This document shows positions 19,034 to 29,233 of a stretch of 64,000 nucleotides of DNA, in pieces. Origin of the DNA: Flammeovirgaceae bacterium. GTDB taxonomy: Bacteria; Bacteroidota; Bacteroidia; Cytophagales; Cyclobacteriaceae. Position numbers and translations under genes: made by a program. The DNA lies in the NCBI GenBank assembly GCA_016712035.1, contig JADJRT010000005.1, forward strand, positions 198,912 to 262,911. Direction: 5' to 3'. The notes under the pieces were generated by a model. That model searched no databases and was not told the DNA's origin. It was given only the letters and a program-made list of their open reading frames with translations. Every line of letters begins with the position of its first letter. The first letter of the stretch is position 1.

Positions 19034-19057
19034 TTGGTCTATATTCTTACAGACCAA
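19034..19057. terminator. Weak hairpin between convergent genes
   Basis: A TTGGTCT/AGACCAA stem of 7 bp with a 10-base loop lies between the transporter gene (plus) and the rhomboid gene (minus). It is a candidate bidirectional terminator, but no good T-run follows on either side. Confidence 0.35.
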
Positions 19058-19129
19058 TTCTCAGTGCCATAGAAAACTCGCGTTGAAAACGTGCGCTTAT
19101 AGACTAATAAAGTTGATTTGATTGTCTCC

Positions 19130-20023
19130 TTACTTCTTACTGGCATTAAAAAGTTTTTCCTTCTCTTCTTTGGAAAGACTTTCGTAGCCGCGATCAGAAA
19201 TTTTATCGAGAATAGTATCGATCTCGTCTTGAGTCGCTTTACTGGCTTTGCTGGTGGGTGGCCGGCTTGGCTTCGGCTCTGCTTTACGGTAGGTAACTTT
19301 TACTTTTGATTCTGTAACAAACAAACCCCGCAGCCAATCTAAGGTTGCCGTAATCCAGCCCCCCCAATTAACACCAGCCTGCAGTTGTTTAATATAAATC
19401 AACCCCATCAAGGCACCGCCTAAGTGGGCCACATTGCCACCGGCATTACCACCTACTGAACCCAGAAAAGATAACACGATATAAAATAAAGCGATGTATT
19501 TGATTTTAATGGGACCCAGAAAAAGTAAAAAGAATGTGTAGTCCGGTAAGAGCACAGCCGTGCCCACCAGCACCGCATACACAGCCGCGGATGCGCCCAC
19601 CATCCCATCGGCAGGAATGCGGCCTTGATAGAAGGGTATAGTATTGTAAACCAATAAATACGAAATGCCCCCCGCAATGGCGCCTAAAAGATATAACGAA
19701 ACCAGTTTATCGCTGCCCAGATATTCTATAAAGAGTTTTCCAAACCAATAGAAAACTAGCATGTTAAAAAGTATATGAAAAATGCCCGTCAGGTCATGAA
19801 CAAAGGCGTACGAAATGAGCGTCCAGGGTTTAGTTAAAAAAGTGAAAACCGGTGCGGGTATAGCAAGCTGTGAATGGATTAACTTAAAAAAATCAGAAAA
19901 GCCGGTCGCGGTTGAAAAAACATAAAATACAGCCAACACCAAAAACACAAGCACATTGATGAAAATCAACTGCACATGTGCATTGTTGGGTTTTTGAAAC
20001 GCATTTTTAAATTCGTCAAACAC
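19130..20023 (-). CDS. Rhomboid-family intramembrane serine protease (long form)
   Basis: The product has 297 residues with about six membrane helices. The catalytic Ser is in GMVGASAAVYAVLVG and the catalytic His in NVAHLGGALMGLIY. HDLTGIFHILFNMLVFYWFG holds the conserved His/Asn loop of rhomboids. A cytosolic C-terminal tail of about 80 residues (PKPSRPPTSKASKATQDEID) is charged and predicted flexible. It lies 61 bases downstream of a second, shorter rhomboid and in one block with mutL. Substrates are unknown. Confidence 0.93.
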   Translation of the reverse strand: MFDEFKNAFQKPNNAHVQLIFINVLVFLVLAVFYVFSTATGFSDFFKLIHSQLAIPAPVFTFLTKPWTLISYAFVHDLTGIFHILFNMLVFYWFGKLFIEYLGSDKLVSLYLLGAIAGGISYLLVYNTIPFYQGRIPADGMVGASAAVYAVLVGTAVLLPDYTFFLLFLGPIKIKYIALFYIVLSFLGSVGGNAGGNVAHLGGALMGLIYIKQLQAGVNWGGWITATLDWLRGLFVTESKVKVTYRKAEPKPSRPPTSKASKATQDEIDTILDKISDRGYESLSKEEKEKLFNASKK

Positions 20024-20084
20024 AAGATTCTTCTTTTTCTATTTCAATTTAACAGAATTTCTCTTCTTAAAGTTACCAAACATA

Positions 20085-20666
20085 TTATCGCCCCTGACTA
20101 CGCCAGGCACTAATAATGATAAACGCTACAAAGGCACCGCCAAAATGTGCCAGGTGTGCCACTGTACCGCTACGGTCTAAGGCATAGGTGATGAATCCCA
20201 TTATAAAAACCATGTATTTTGCCTTTATGGGTATCGGTGGAAAAAGAAGCATAAGTTCAAGATTGGGAAATACCATACCAAAGGCCATTAGGATTCCATA
20301 AATAGCACCTGAAGCACCTAGCATGATTCCTCCAGCTCCGGTACCCAGAAAAAAGTTGGCCGCTGCATAAATTACACCGGCACCAATGCCCGTTGCTAAG
20401 TAGAAAATAAGGAATTTCTTCTCGCCCCAGTAACCTTCCAGTATAGGGGCAAAGGAGGCAAGCGCGAACATGTTGAAAAATATATGACCAAAACCACCAT
20501 GCGCGAACATGTAGGTAAAAAACTGATAGGGTTTAAAGTTGGGGGAATGGATACTCCAAAGCGATAAGTATTCGGTTAAATGCAAATTGCTCAGTAGATT
20601 CTGTGCCAGAAACACAACCACATTTATAATGACCAGATTTCTGACCAGCGGGGTAAGTCTAAACAT
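20085..20666 (-). CDS. Rhomboid-family intramembrane serine protease (short form)
   Basis: The product has 193 residues and six membrane helices. The catalytic Ser is in MLGASGAIYGILMAFG and His in VAHLAHFGGAFVAF; the helix-2 motif is FAHGGFGHIFFNMFALASFA. It is the core rhomboid without the C-terminal tail of its neighbour, so the tandem pair probably arose by duplication. It starts 10 bases downstream of the mutL stop and is likely cotranscribed with it. Confidence 0.94.
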   Translation of the reverse strand: MFRLTPLVRNLVIINVVVFLAQNLLSNLHLTEYLSLWSIHSPNFKPYQFFTYMFAHGGFGHIFFNMFALASFAPILEGYWGEKKFLIFYLATGIGAGVIYAAANFFLGTGAGGIMLGASGAIYGILMAFGMVFPNLELMLLFPPIPIKAKYMVFIMGFITYALDRSGTVAHLAHFGGAFVAFIIISAWRSQGR

Positions 20667-20675
20667 GCTCTTGGA

Positions 20676-22477
20676 TTAACGGGTAAAGTAACTTTCTATC
20701 TTAGACGTTTCAAAAGTAAAAAATGTTGGGCTGCCATCAGGAGAAAAGTTTGGTTTTGCACACGCAAATAATCCTTCCACGATAGATTGGATCTCTTCCG
20801 TCATTAATTTTTGTCCGGATTTTACGGATGATCGTTTAGCCAGGGCAAACGCCAGGTTATCCCGCAAAGGCAAGTGTAACTCGGATTGGTTTTTTTTGAA
20901 TTGCTCCAACAGCCCTTCAAATAATTCCTTTTCGGAAGCCTCCACGCCCACCGGAATACCGGTAACCAATACGGCATTCTTTCCAAAAATCTCGAAGCGA
21001 AATCCGAGTGAAATCAACTCTTGTTCCACTTCCATAATCAATGCAAAATCAGAAGCGCTTAAGGTAACAGTCTGTGGAAAAAGGCTTTGCTGACTATTAC
21101 CCGGGTTTCCTTTTAATCGGGTTGTATACTTTTCAAATAACACCCGTTCATGCGCAGCCTGTTGATCGATAATCATCAACCCCGATTTGGAGGGCTTTAC
21201 AATGTACTTCTGCTGAAATTGAAAACACGATTGCTCTTCCGAAGACAAGGGTTGATTGGCTGATTGATTGAGCGAGCTTTCAAATCTCAACACCTTACCT
21301 TCCGGTTCAGGATTTTGAAATAAGCGCGATTGTGGTGCCGGATTATCAAACGCTTTCTCCCAATTTTGCAAATTAGATCGATGTAGCGCAGTAGAGAATT
21401 GCTCATTCATATACTGCTCTTTCGTAAGATTCTGCGAAAGCTTCCCCACAATATTTATGTCCGATTGAAAATCTATGGCCGGAGTAAGGTTGTGAGCGCC
21501 CAACGCTTGCTTTACAGCGGCCCATACCACACCATACACAGCCCGTTCATCATCAAATTTAATTTCTGTTTTGGTAGGATGAACATTTACATCGATATGC
21601 TTCGGATCTATCTCCAAAAAGAGAACATAAAAGGGAAAATTTCCTTCGGCCAGTAAGCCTTCAAAAGCACTTGTAATAGCGTGGTTAAGATAATTGTTGC
21701 GGATGTACCGGTGGTTAACAAAATGAATTGTTCGCCCCTTGTTTTCCGTGCCGACTCGGGCCTGCCAATGTATCCGGTAATTTTTACCAGCGTGGTTTCT
21801 TCCTGGCAAGGAGCCAGTTGACCTTGAAAAGATTTTCCGAATAAAGAAACTACCCGCTGACTAAGTTTGGCCGGAGGCAAATCATAAATCAACTCATCGT
21901 CATGCTGAATGCTAAAAGCCATTTCGGGACGGGCCAATGCCAATCTGTGAAACTCTTCCAGAATGTGACGCATCTCAACTGCATTGGACTTCAGAAAATT
22001 TCTGCGTGCAGGAATATTATAAAATAAATTTTTAACACTAATGCTCGTTCCCTTTTCGCAAGCCACGGGCCCTTGGCTTTTAACTTCCGAAGCATCGACC
22101 AGTAACTGCGTTCCCAGATCGGAGTGCGCCTGGCGGGTCTTCAATTCAAATTGCGATACAGCGGCTATGGATGCGAGGGCTTCGCCCCGAAACCCCATGG
22201 TGCGAATTTTAAATAAATCTTCAGCCGTTTTTATTTTCGAGGTAGCATGTCGCTCAAGACTCATACGCGCATCCGTTTCACTCATGCCCGACCCATTGTC
22301 AATAACCTGAATCAGTGTTTTACCGGCTTCTTTAACAAATAATTTTATAGAAGTAGCCCCCGCATCCAACGCATTTTCCAACAATTCTTTGACAGCCGAA
22401 GCAGGTCGCTGTACCACTTCACCGGCTGCAATCTGGTTAGCAATAGAATCCGGAAGAAGATGAATAATATCGGGCAT
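20676..22477 (-). CDS. mutL: DNA mismatch repair protein MutL, one frameshift
   Basis: MutL couples MutS mismatch recognition to strand incision. The N-terminal GHKL ATPase has NQIAAGEVVQRPASAVKELLENALDA (residues 14-39), DNGSGM and TMGFRGEALASIAAVS. A lost T near 21725 breaks GEQFHFVNHRYIRNNYLNH; the rest, with the C-terminal dimerisation domain, is open to 20676. The C-terminal part has DQQAAHERVLFEKY and ALAKRSSVKSGQKL, and ends FETSKIESYFTR. Reconstructed length is about 600 residues, normal for Bacteroidota MutL. Confidence 0.94.
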
Positions 22478-22494
22478 GAAAGAAGATGAGAAAT

Positions 22495-22863
22495 CTATTT
22501 CCGTTTAAACTTGAGGTAGAAATAAAAAGGAACAAACAGAAAAAGTAAATAGAATGCGGGCTGGCCCCACTCCAAATAAGCAACAATAAGTACTGTCAGA
22601 AATAGCAGTATGCTTAATCGAATCATCGTAGAACTGGTATCTGATCCGGGTTTACTTCTCTTTCTTGATGCTTGAAATGAACCCGCAATGCGCGATCTGT
22701 ACTCACTTGAATCTTGCCGCACCTGCCCCCGTTCGCGCTCAATTTCAGATTTAATACGGTCTTCACGTTCTTTTAACTCCTCCTTAACGGGATCGTAGAA
22801 CCGCGGATTGTACTTAAACCGCTGATGCTGGGGTGCTTTCGTGAATAAGGATAAAATCTTCAT
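22495..22863 (-). CDS. Small membrane protein of unknown function next to mutL
   Basis: The product has 122 residues. The first 80 are polar and highly charged (KEELKEREDRIKSEIERERG), probably helical. Two close hydrophobic segments fill the C-terminus (RLSILLFLTVLIVAYLEW and PAFYLLFLFVPFYFYL). It lies 17 bases upstream of mutL on the same strand, so it is probably the first gene of the mutL-rhomboid operon. I do not recognise a functional family. Confidence 0.7.
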   Translation of the reverse strand: MKILSLFTKAPQHQRFKYNPRFYDPVKEELKEREDRIKSEIERERGQVRQDSSEYRSRIAGSFQASRKRSKPGSDTSSTMIRLSILLFLTVLIVAYLEWGQPAFYLLFLFVPFYFYLKFKRK

Positions 22864-22950
22864 AGTATTTCTTTTATTCTAAATGTAGTTTCGCATCTGA
22901 ATAACCCTTGATCAATCGTTCTTATATATACACATAACGATTTAACAAGA

Positions 22951-25851
22951 ATGGTAAAATTACGAAAATCGAATGGCCGGATGTTGAAAAAAGTATTCTT
23001 TAGTATTCTCTTCATTCTCACTCAGTTATCACCTCAGGCACAAGACCAGAAAAATCATTGGATCGATAGTGTTTTTCAAACGTTAAATACGCAGGAAAAA
23101 ATTGGTCAGTTGTTCATGATTTCGGCCGATGCGTATACCACACCGGAATCGTTAGAAGAACTTTCTGACCTGGTTCGATCATACCGCCCTGGGGGCATAC
23201 TGATAACGCGCGGTGGCCCAAAGAGTCACGCACAGTTGATAAATAAACTACAGCTAGAATCATTCGTCCCCATGCTGGTTGGCATCCATGGGGAATGGGG
23301 CCTGGGGCAATCCTTGGATAGTGTAATGAAATTTCAAAAACCTTTGCTAATGGGTGCCGCCTCCGCAGATCTTTCTTTTGAACTGGGTAAGGAAATTGCG
23401 CAACAGATGAGTACCCTGGGTATTCATATCAATTTCGCTCCCAATGGAGATTTTGATTTACAATCAACTGATTTCCAAAACTCGTTTCGTTACTTTAGTG
23501 ATCAATCATTACGGGCAACTAAAAGAGCCATTTCATTTACTAAGGGTTTACAAATTGGAGGAGTGCTGGCATGCGCAAAACATTTACCGATCGGAAACAA
23601 TACTCAGCAAACCCTTAAGAAAGATACTGCCCAATTTTTGAATTTAAACCCAATCGATTCGATAGGCCTTGCTGTGTTTCAGGCATTATCGGAAGCTGGC
23701 GTTGATGGAATCCTTACCTCCCATTTGCACATTAAACCAGTCAATGACAAAGCTACAATCACCCAACTCTTCGCTAGCGATATACTTAGAAACAATCTGC
23801 ATTTTAAAGGATTGATTTTTGGTGAGATTCCTTTTATCCAAAAAATAGCAGGAGATCAACCGGATGGAGAAATAGAAAAACTGGCTTTGGAAATGGGCCA
23901 TGATATGCTGATCAACCCCGATGATCTTGGTGATGCGATAAAAAAAATTTCGCGCGCGGTGCGAAGAGATGATGCCCTGGAGACTAGACTGAATGATGCC
24001 GTGCGAAAAATTTTAGAGGCAAAGTATAATGCGGGACTTGTGAAATTGTCAACCGTAAATACCGACAATCTGGTAAGTAGAATAAATTCACCCTCCGCCA
24101 AACTTCTGAAACATCAACTAGCCGAGGAATCGGTTACGTTGTTATTTAATAATAAAAATAGCATCCCAATATCCATCCTGGAAGGAAAGAAATTTGCATC
24201 TATAAGTATTGGCAAAGAGGAGCGCAACGAGTTTACACAATACCTCAGCAAATATGCCAACGTAAAACATTTTCCGCTTCGTCAATTTAGCGACACGCTT
24301 GAACTCAAAAATAATCTTGCTGGGGCGGATGTCATTGTTGTTGGAATTTTCCCTTTCTCATCATCCATCATTCAAAATATTATTCCCTTTATCCGAAAAA
24401 TTGCCTCTAAGAAGGAAGTCATTATTTGTCATTTCGGAAATCCAGAAGAAATAAAATACCTCGAGGGATTCCCAACGGTGTTGGCCGGATATACGGATGA
24501 AGATTGGATTCCTAAAATAACGGCTCAAATTGTTTTCGGTGGCTTGCCTGCTCAGGGCTCCTTGCCTTTTACTATTTCCAATACCTTTAAAGAAGGGCAA
24601 GGTTTTCCAACCATAGCGCTGAATCGTTTTTCATATTCGCTACCCGAAGCTGCTGGATTCGATAGTAAAACGCTGGAGCAAATTAATGCCATTGCCCGCG
24701 AAGCGATTGATAGTGGAGCTACACCCGGCAGCAGTATCTTAGTAGCCCGTGGAGGTAAAGTAATTTATGAATATGCCAACGGTTGGCTTACTTACGAAAA
24801 TAAAGTTGCCGTAACAGAACAAACCATTTACGATCTCGCCTCGGTAACCAAAGTGTCGGCAACTCTGCAAACCGTTATGTTCATGCATGAAAAGGGGTTA
24901 ATCGATGTAAACAAAAAAGCTGCTGTTTACCTACCCGAGCTAAAAGATTCCAATAAGAAAGACTTTACTATTAAAGATATTTTAACTCATCAGGCAGGTC
25001 TTTGGCCCTTCTTACCTTTTTGGGCCGAAACAGTTAAGAATGGCTCGCTGTTGCCAGAATATTATGGTAGTCAGGCTAACAATGAATATCCGTTTCCGGT
25101 AGCCGATGGTGTCTTTGCTTCGAAAGCGATGAAAGACAGTTTGTGGCATTGGATCATCGAAGCAAAAATTCGGGAGAAACCTGCGCGCACAGTTTATGAT
25201 TATCGCTATAGCGATATGGGATTTTACATACTTCAACGACTTGCTGAAAAAATGTTGAACCAGCCCATAGAAGATTTTCTCGATCAGAATATTTATGAGC
25301 CCCTGGGAGCCTATACCCTTGGCTATCTGCCACTGCAAAAATTTCCGATCAATCAGATTGCCCCTACTGAAGATGACAAATTGTTTCGAAAGAAATTATT
25401 GGTTGGTTATGTACACGATCAAGGGGCCGCCATGCATGGAAATATTGCGGGCCATGCAGGACTTTTCGGAAATGCGAACGATCTTGCCAAACTAGGCCAA
25501 ATGCTATTACAAAAAGGAAGCTTTGGCGGCCAGCAATTTTATAAGCCCGAAACGATTGAACTTTTTATTGGAAAGCAATATGAAACCAGCAGACGCGGGT
25601 TAGGTTGGGATAAACCGACTGCCAGCGACTGGGCGGGACCAACAACTATGTATGCATCTAATCAAACTTTTGGCCATACAGGTTTTACAGGAACCTGCAT
25701 CTGGGTTGATCCTGCGTTTGATTTGGTCTTCATTTACTTATCAAATCGGGTGCATCCGGATATGACAAATAATAAACTTCTAAATGCAAACATTCGCCCC
25801 CGCATTCAAGAGGTGGTTTACAAAGCCATATTTAACTATTGTCAATATTAG
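22951..25851 (+). CDS. Exported GH3-like / serine beta-lactamase-fold fusion, GH3 site degenerate
   Basis: The 966 residues have an exported N-terminus (start 22951 or the in-frame ATG 22981, MLKKVFFSILFILTQ). The N-terminal part (about 30-560) is a GH3 barrel plus second domain as in NagZ-type N-acetylglucosaminidases. Its loop reads KHLPIGNNTQQTL (210-222) instead of KHFPGHGDTDxDSH, and the nucleophile strand reads GLIFGEIP (288-295) without the catalytic Asp. The C-terminal part (from about 575) is a class C beta-lactamase/esterase domain with SVTK (631-634), YSD (753-755) and HTG (909-911) intact. The hydrolase half is likely active and the GH3 half likely only binds. Confidence 0.88.
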   Translation: MVKLRKSNGRMLKKVFFSILFILTQLSPQAQDQKNHWIDSVFQTLNTQEKIGQLFMISADAYTTPESLEELSDLVRSYRPGGILITRGGPKSHAQLINKLQLESFVPMLVGIHGEWGLGQSLDSVMKFQKPLLMGAASADLSFELGKEIAQQMSTLGIHINFAPNGDFDLQSTDFQNSFRYFSDQSLRATKRAISFTKGLQIGGVLACAKHLPIGNNTQQTLKKDTAQFLNLNPIDSIGLAVFQALSEAGVDGILTSHLHIKPVNDKATITQLFASDILRNNLHFKGLIFGEIPFIQKIAGDQPDGEIEKLALEMGHDMLINPDDLGDAIKKISRAVRRDDALETRLNDAVRKILEAKYNAGLVKLSTVNTDNLVSRINSPSAKLLKHQLAEESVTLLFNNKNSIPISILEGKKFASISIGKEERNEFTQYLSKYANVKHFPLRQFSDTLELKNNLAGADVIVVGIFPFSSSIIQNIIPFIRKIASKKEVIICHFGNPEEIKYLEGFPTVLAGYTDEDWIPKITAQIVFGGLPAQGSLPFTISNTFKEGQGFPTIALNRFSYSLPEAAGFDSKTLEQINAIAREAIDSGATPGSSILVARGGKVIYEYANGWLTYENKVAVTEQTIYDLASVTKVSATLQTVMFMHEKGLIDVNKKAAVYLPELKDSNKKDFTIKDILTHQAGLWPFLPFWAETVKNGSLLPEYYGSQANNEYPFPVADGVFASKAMKDSLWHWIIEAKIREKPARTVYDYRYSDMGFYILQRLAEKMLNQPIEDFLDQNIYEPLGAYTLGYLPLQKFPINQIAPTEDDKLFRKKLLVGYVHDQGAAMHGNIAGHAGLFGNANDLAKLGQMLLQKGSFGGQQFYKPETIELFIGKQYETSRRGLGWDKPTASDWAGPTTMYASNQTFGHTGFTGTCIWVDPAFDLVFIYLSNRVHPDMTNNKLLNANIRPRIQEVVYKAIFNYCQY

Positions 25852-25985
25852 TTTGGCCGATCGCTTGTATAAAAAAGCTTAGGAAAGAGGCTATTTTCAA
25901 GTAGTTTCCGAAACTAAACCGATCAAAAGAGGGTTTAAGATGAAGTGCCCTAAAATTGAGCATTAGTAAAAATTAACGTGTACTC

Positions 25986-27143
25986 ATGAAAATTGGAATT
26001 GTTTGTTATCCAACCTTTGGGGGTAGTGGTGTGGTTGCCACAGAACTAGGAAAAGCTCTGGCCAAAGAAGGACACCAGGTGCATTTTATAACCTATAGTC
26101 AACCCAGTCGTTTGGATTTCCTTAACGAGAATCTTTTTTACCACGAAGTTGAATTTCGCTCCTACCCACTTTTTGAATATCCACCTTATGAATTAGCACT
26201 GGCCAGTAAAATGGTTAGCGTGGTGATGAACGAACAATTGGATTTATTGCATGTACATTATGCGATTCCACATGCATCGGCTGCCTATATGGCTAAGCAA
26301 ATTCTATTCAAGACGCATGGCATATATATCCCCGTGGTTACAACACTTCATGGTACCGACATTACCCTGGTGGGAAAAGATCCTTCTTACGAACCGGTGG
26401 TAACCTTTAGTATTAACGAATCGGATGGTGTGACTTCTGTTTCCGAAGATCTTAAAAAAGAGACTTATCATTCATTTAAGATCACACGCGAAATCGAAGT
26501 AATCCCTAACTTTATCGACCTCGAAAAATTCAAGAAGCAAAAGAAAGATCATTTCAAAAAAGCAATCTGCCCGCATGGCGAATCATTAATCGTTCACACC
26601 TCCAACTTTCGCAAAGTAAAACGCGTGGGTGATGTGATGTCGGTATTCAATAATATCCATAAAGAAATTCCTTCTAAACTTTTAATGATTGGCGATGGCC
26701 CGGAGCGAAACGGTGCCGAAGCTATGGCCCGTGAAATGGGCATCAATGATGCTGTTCGTTTTTTAGGAAAGCAAGAAGCTGTTGAGGAGGTATTATCCGT
26801 AGCGGATCTTTTCCTGATCCCATCCGAAAAAGAAAGTTTTGGCCTAGCTGCGCTTGAAGCGATGGCTTGTGAGGTGCCCGTAATTTCAACTAATACAGGG
26901 GGCCTGCCTGAATTGATGGTTCAAGGAGTGACCGGATTTATGAGCAACATTGGCGATGTAGAAGACATGACCCGTAATTCCTTATTTGTTTTGGATAAGA
27001 GTAATCTACCAAGATTTAAAGCAAGTGCCTTGGCCCGTGCAAAGGAATTTGATATCACCAACATCCTTCCGCTGTATGAGCGGTACTACGAAAAAATCTT
27101 GAAGAAAGCACGTGTCAATCGATCTGTAGAAACAACCAGTTAA
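25986..27143 (+). CDS. bshA: N-acetyl-alpha-D-glucosaminyl L-malate synthase BshA (bacillithiol pathway)
   Basis: This GT4 glycosyltransferase joins UDP-GlcNAc and L-malate in the first step of bacillithiol synthesis. The 385 residues start MKIGIVCYPTFGGSGVVATE, the BshA glycine-rich motif, then HYAIPHASAAYMAKQI, VTTLHGTDITLVG and PSEKESFGLAALEAMACEVP with the E-x7-E motif of GT4 enzymes. Length is normal. It stands alone, and bshB and bshC are not in the window. A bacillithiol system is common in Bacteroidota. Confidence 0.95.
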   Translation: MKIGIVCYPTFGGSGVVATELGKALAKEGHQVHFITYSQPSRLDFLNENLFYHEVEFRSYPLFEYPPYELALASKMVSVVMNEQLDLLHVHYAIPHASAAYMAKQILFKTHGIYIPVVTTLHGTDITLVGKDPSYEPVVTFSINESDGVTSVSEDLKKETYHSFKITREIEVIPNFIDLEKFKKQKKDHFKKAICPHGESLIVHTSNFRKVKRVGDVMSVFNNIHKEIPSKLLMIGDGPERNGAEAMAREMGINDAVRFLGKQEAVEEVLSVADLFLIPSEKESFGLAALEAMACEVPVISTNTGGLPELMVQGVTGFMSNIGDVEDMTRNSLFVLDKSNLPRFKASALARAKEFDITNILPLYERYYEKILKKARVNRSVETTS

Positions 27144-27151
27144 CGAGTGCC

Positions 27152-27184
27152 TTGCATTTAAAATGCTATAAAATCTTAAATTTG
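27152..27184 (+). promoter_or_regulatory. Candidate promoter before the hydroxylase gene
   Basis: TTG (27152-27154), 22 bases, then TAAATTTG (27177-27184) fit the Bacteroidota pattern with spacing at the long end. The expected start would leave a leader of only about 10 bases before the ATG at 27202. Confidence 0.45.
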
Positions 27185-27201
27185 TCAAAAAAATTATTGC
27201 C

Positions 27202-27825
27202 ATGAATGCCGAGGTTAAGCCCCAAAATAAGGGTACCAAGCAACTATTCAGCAACCCTATTTTAGAAAAACTTAGTCGCACGCATATTTCAATTCCGTTA
27301 ATCATTTTTGCGTGCTATGCTGCCACCTTGCTCTATTGGAATATTGAAAACACCAGCCTTACCCCCCTTGTAACGGTGCTTCTATTTGTGGCCGGTTTTA
27401 TCTCTTTTACCTGGGTAGAATATAATATGCACCGCTACGTATTTCACATGAAGGTGTATAATGAAGTTAGAGAAAAATTACAATATACCATCCACGGGGT
27501 TCATCATGAATTTCCAAAAGATAAAGATAGACTGGCTATGCCTCCGCTATTAAGCATTACGATTGCAACCATTCTGCTCTTACTTTTTAAATTAATAATG
27601 GGTGATTTTGTGTTCGCATTTTTACCAGGATTTCTGGTGGGCTATGCTTCATACCTATCCGTGCATTATATGGTACACGCGTTTGCTCCACCTAAAAATA
27701 TCTTTAAAGCACTTTGGATAAACCATAGTGTGCATCATTATAAAGACGGTGAGGTTGTATTTGGTGTTTCCTCGCCATTGTGGGATTATATATACGGCAC
27801 CATGGAGCCTAAGGCTGCTAAATAA
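27202..27825 (+). CDS. Fatty acid hydroxylase-superfamily (sterol desaturase) membrane protein
   Basis: The 207 residues contain four hydrophobic stretches and the di-iron histidine clusters of the superfamily: HRYVFH, HGVHHEFP, HYMVHAF and NHSVHH. Relatives hydroxylate or desaturate fatty acids, sphingolipids or sterols at the membrane. The layout is closest to fatty acid 2-hydroxylases (FA2H-like), which would fit the sphingolipids many Bacteroidota make; that link is an inference. It lies 59 bases after bshA and has its own candidate promoter. Confidence 0.85.
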   Translation: MNAEVKPQNKGTKQLFSNPILEKLSRTHISIPLIIFACYAATLLYWNIENTSLTPLVTVLLFVAGFISFTWVEYNMHRYVFHMKVYNEVREKLQYTIHGVHHEFPKDKDRLAMPPLLSITIATILLLLFKLIMGDFVFAFLPGFLVGYASYLSVHYMVHAFAPPKNIFKALWINHSVHHYKDGEVVFGVSSPLWDYIYGTMEPKAAK

Positions 27826-27827
27826 GC

Positions 27828-27950
27828 TTATGAGTTCGAGCTTATAATGGGTGCTTTTTCAATTTTATTTGAATATGTGGGGCAAGTATAAGACGAGCAG
27901 GCTGCACAAAACAAACCAACCGCAATTATCAAAATAGTCGTTTTTTTCAT
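27828..27950 (-). CDS. Very small lipoprotein with CPTY motif
   Basis: From ATG 27950 the 40 residues read as a lipoprotein signal (MKKTTILIIAVGLFCAACSS) with lipobox LFCAAC, then YTCPTYSNKIEKAP. An in-frame extension to 28067 exists but puts a non-signal sequence in front, so the short start is preferred. Similar tiny lipoproteins with a C-terminal CPTY motif occur in Bacteroidota, but I know of no function. It is convergent with the hydroxylase gene (stops 2 bases apart). Confidence 0.6.
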   Translation of the reverse strand: MKKTTILIIAVGLFCAACSSYTCPTYSNKIEKAPIISSNS

Positions 27951-28128
27951 TATCCTTTTAGTTATTTCCTTTGCGTAAACCATCTTACTAAGTTTAGTTC
28001 TCAAAACGAATGAACACATTACAAAGTTCGTAGATATAAAGTTATTTCGGCTTAATCTAAAAATCAATCGTATTTTGGAAACAGAAACCTGATTTTAATG
28101 GTTAGAGTAAATACCCTACAGTTGAATC

Positions 28129-29225
28129 ATGTCCGGTTATAGATTTTCCAAGTACACGCCCCCACCTGATAGTGAAAAGAGTGATTTTGAGCGATTGCTC
28201 AAAATTTTCATGCAACTTATTCTAATAACCTCTGGTAATGTCTCGGAAGCGCTGCAATGGCTAATCGAAGTTGATAAGCAATATAAGTTGACCAACGATC
28301 AGTATGGTATTGGTAACTTTATAGAAGATTAAAGAAAAACGGTTACATCACAGACGATGGGCCCAATGGCGAATTCAAACTCAAAGCCAAAGGCGAACAA
28401 AATCTCAGACAATCTGCTTTAGAAGAAATTTTTGGAAAGCTGAAGAAAACAAAAACCGGAGAACATAAAACGAATCATAACGGGCGTGGTGATGAACCAA
28501 CTACCGATAGGCGCGATTATGAATTTGGCGATACGCTGGAGCAGATTTCTATGACCGACTCGCTGCGAAACGCGCAGATCAATCATGGCCTTGAAAACTT
28601 CTTTATGACTGAAGAAGATTTGGAAGTCATAGAAAGTGAATTTAAGACGCAAACCTCCACGGTGTTAATGATTGATATCAGTCACTCTATGATTCTTTAC
28701 GGAGAAGACCGAATAACTCCAGCCAAAAAAGTGGCTATGGCGCTTGCCGAACTAATCACAAAAAAATATCCAAAAGACACGCTGGACATTCTTGTCTTTG
28801 GCGATGATGCGTGGCAAATAGAAATAAAAGATCTTCCGTATCTACAAGTGGGACCTTATCACACCAACACCGTAGCGGGTCTGGAATTGGCTATGGATAT
28901 TTTAAGAAGAAGAAAAAATACCAATAAGCAGATTTTTATGATCACCGATGGTAAACCAACTTGCATTAAGCAAGGAATTAAGTATTACAAGAATAGCTTT
29001 GGGCTGGATCATAAGATTCTAAATAAAACACTTGACCTGGCAACACAATTAAGAAAAATAAAAATACCAGTTACCACATTTATGATCGCGACCGATCCCT
29101 ACTTAAAAGCTTTTGTTCGAGAATTTACCAAAGCCAACAACGGCCAGGCCTATTACAGCAGTTTACAAGGCTTGGGGAATCTTGTGTTTGAAGACTTTAA
29201 GAAAAACAGAACTAAGAATTTATAA
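28129..29225 (+). CDS. VWA (von Willebrand factor A) domain protein, one frameshift
   Basis: From ATG 28129 (MSGYRFSKYTPPPDSEKSDF) the frame breaks near 28331, where a T of GATTTAAAG is missing. It resumes as KKNGYITDDGPNGEF and runs to 29225, about 365 residues in all. The C-terminal half is a VWA domain with the metal-ion site DISHS (DxSxS), a Thr at VAGLELAMDIL and the ITDG strand. It pairs with the MoxR-like ATPase 8 bases downstream, the usual pairing of a VWA adaptor with its AAA+ partner. No membrane segment is seen, so it is cytosolic. Confidence 0.85.
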
Positions 29226-29233
29226 ATAACGAA

